From JAPXSY01 sp034003585 (GTDB taxonomy: Bacteria > Verrucomicrobiota > Kiritimatiellia > RFP12 > UBA1067), in assembly GCA_034003585.1 (NCBI GenBank), contig JAVEYH010000081.1, forward strand, positions 1 to 16,023: a stretch of 16,023 bases of DNA. Reading direction: 5' to 3'. The notes beneath the pieces were generated by a model. The model was given only the letters and a program-made list of their open reading frames with translations. It was not told the DNA's origin and made no database searches. Both the position numbers and the translations under genes were made by a program. This document shows positions 15,040 through 16,023 of the stretch, one piece after another; position 1 is the first letter of the stretch, and each line of letters begins with the position of its first letter.

Positions 15040-15823
15040 GCGGTGCGGAAACTGCGGCGGGCACCGGCTGCGTCACGGCACCGGGCGCGGCAAACGCAGG
15101 CGGCGCGGTTTGCGCGGCGGCCCGGTCCGCGGCATCGAACAGCGAACGCGCGGCGCGCGGCTCATACCGGTCGACAACCCCCTGAAGCTGGGCGACCGCC
15201 ATCTCCCAGGCCGCGTCACCCGTTTTTTCGGCCTTGAGGTTCTCCAGCCGTTTCCGGGCCTCGTCCTTCTTGCCCTGCAGCGTCAGCACGCGCGCGATCC
15301 CCAGCACGGCCTGCGGCCGCAGAAAATGATCCGCCCGTCCACGCTCGAATTCCTGATAGGCGGTCAGCGCGTCATCCAGACGGTTCAGCGCCTCCAGCGC
15401 ATGCGCGCGCCCCAGCTCCGCGATCTCCCGGAACCCGTGCGGCGCGCCTTTCTCCAGGCAGAGCTCGTACAGGTCGAACGACTCCTGCGCCTTCCCGGCG
15501 TCGAAATACGCTTTGGCCAGGCGCAGCCGCGCGGCGTTTCCGGCCTTGAACGATCCGAACTGCGCCACCACGCCCTCGAGGTCCTCCAGCGACTGGGCCT
15601 TGAGGAACGCCTGGTTGGCGGACGCGATTTTCGCCGTGCGGTAGTGCCGGAACGCCCAGACCGCGCCGAAAATCAACACGGCGGCGCCGAGCGTGACCAG
15701 CGATTGCGGACCCTTCGCCCGCCACCAGTCATACAGGGGCAGCAATTCTTCCGGCAGGTTTTCCGGAATGTTTTTCAGATCCGCTTTGGCCGACTCATCC
15801 GCACGGGTATGCTCTTGACTCAT
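15032..15823 (-). CDS. YfgM-like TPR membrane protein
   Basis: This 263-residue protein has a cytoplasmic N-terminus (about 1-38, with DWWRAKGPQ just before the membrane), one transmembrane helix (about 40-58, LVTLGAAVLIFGAVWAF) and a periplasmic TPR-like helical region (about 65-215, with repeats such as NAARLRLAKAYFDAGKAQESFDLY and EIAELGRAHALEALNRLDDALTAYQEF). An Ala/Pro-rich tail follows. This layout is that of YfgM (TPR_21), which in E. coli sits at SecYEG with PpiD and helps newly exported proteins; the PpiD-like gene lies 1.7 kb away here. The ATG at 15823 has GAGGCGGAA upstream and gives the compact family-like N-terminus. The frame is open to 15931, but the extra part covers promoter-like sequence. 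A generic TPR protein remains an alternative. Confidence 0.75.
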   Translation of the reverse strand: MSQEHTRADESAKADLKNIPENLPEELLPLYDWWRAKGPQSLVTLGAAVLIFGAVWAFRHYRTAKIASANQAFLKAQSLEDLEGVVAQFGSFKAGNAARLRLAKAYFDAGKAQESFDLYELCLEKGAPHGFREIAELGRAHALEALNRLDDALTAYQEFERGRADHFLRPQAVLGIARVLTLQGKKDEARKRLENLKAEKTGDAAWEMAVAQLQGVVDRYEPRAARSLFDAADRAAAQTAPPAFAAPGAVTQPVPAAVSAPQK

Positions 15824-15856
15824 GTTTTCCGCCTCTGAAAAGTGTAAAGAGTGTTT

Positions 15857-15885
15857 AGTATTGGGGTTCCGCAGGCGAAAAGCAA
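15857..15885 (-). promoter_or_regulatory. weak promoter candidate for YfgM-like gene
   Basis: On the minus strand TTGCTT (15880-15885) and AATACT (15857-15862) are 17 bp apart with modest consensus matches (3/6 and 4/6). It lies 34 bp before the ATG at 15823. The AT-rich stretch 15838-15862 makes this the likely start region. Confidence 0.3.
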
Positions 15886-15895
15886 GACCAAAGAG

Positions 15896-15914
15896 GCCGG
15901 AATCGCGTTCCGGC
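15896..15914. promoter_or_regulatory. inverted repeat between divergent promoters
   Basis: GCCGGAA (15896-15902) and TTCCGGC (15908-15914) form a perfect 7-bp inverted repeat around TCGCG. It sits between the candidate minus-strand promoter of the YfgM-like gene and the + strand promoter that starts at 15915. It could be a shared operator or a plain hairpin. Confidence 0.35.
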
Positions 15915-15944
15915 TTGTTCCCGCGCCGCATTTCCTGTTATGAT
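15915..15944 (+). promoter_or_regulatory. extended -10 promoter of the gene at the right edge
   Basis: TATGAT (15939-15944, 5/6) is preceded by TGT, giving an extended -10 element, with TTGTTC (15915-15920) 18 bp upstream. The predicted start near 15951 leaves a leader of about 55 nt, containing the palindrome ACCCCGGGGT (15957-15966), before the GTG at 16006. Confidence 0.5.
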
Positions 15945-16005
15945 TCGACCTTAAGGACCCCGGGGTGAACCGGCGGCCTGTTCAACAACCGGGTACGGAG
16001 GAACC

Positions 16006-16023
16006 GTGAAGCAGACACATGAC
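16006..16023 (+). CDS. Start of an unidentified gene, truncated by the window end
   Basis: A GTG at 16006 is preceded by a near-perfect GGAGGAACC ribosome binding site and a plausible promoter at 15915-15944. Only six codons (MKQTHD) are inside the window, so the product cannot be named. The gene is divergent from the YfgM-like gene. Confidence 0.5.

Noticed and set aside
15824..15931. N-terminal extension of the YfgM-like protein to 15931
   Set aside because: The added 36 residues are not family-like, cover promoter-like AT-rich sequence and an inverted repeat, and the ATG at 15823 has its own ribosome binding site.

Overview
The window is GC-rich, gene-dense bacterial chromosome with no mobile element, CRISPR array, rRNA or phage gene that I can see. 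The gene mix is a secreted GH2 glycosidase, a LamG protein, a tandem secreted esterase, a glycyl-radical pyruvate formate-lyase, FecR/PpiD/YfgM-type envelope proteins and an Fe-S type Rrf2 regulator. It suggests a fermentative, polysaccharide-degrading, diderm bacterium of the PVC group, possibly Kiritimatiellota. That placement is inference from gene content and style, not from a marker gene.

Left third (1-7967), carbohydrate region. A LamG-domain protein (partial) and a secreted multidomain GH2 hydrolase are on the + strand. They converge on minus-strand genes for a PfkB/KdgK-type sugar kinase, a secreted protein made of two complete alpha/beta-hydrolase domains, and an ST7-like TPR protein whose stop codon overlaps the start of the hydrolase gene (ATGA). 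The set fits extracellular glycan breakdown, with deacylation by the esterase, cleavage by GH2 and phosphorylation of a 2-keto-3-deoxy acid by the kinase. The kinase gene has a good sigma70-type promoter followed by a perfect spaced palindrome that looks like an operator.

Middle (8058-11507), minus strand. A tRNA-Arg(CCG) with its own promoter lies 49 bp upstream of pflB, and pflB is followed 23 bp later by a parvulin-type peptidyl-prolyl isomerase lipoprotein. I see no intrinsic terminator between the tRNA and pflB, so the three may share a transcript. The parvulin domain looks rearranged, with its usual first strand motif at the C-terminus.

Right third (11556-16023), envelope folding and regulation. 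A FecR-domain exported protein and a membrane-anchored PpiD-like foldase without a recognisable parvulin core form an operon with a strong promoter. An Rrf2 regulator with three cluster-type cysteines is transcribed divergently from that operon and converges on a YfgM-like TPR membrane protein. In E. coli YfgM and PpiD are partners at SecYEG, so their proximity here fits a secretion-folding neighbourhood. The last 18 bases start another + strand gene with a strong ribosome binding site.

No gap between genes exceeds 300 bases. The largest are 14312-14552 and 5078-5295, and both hold promoter-like sequence.
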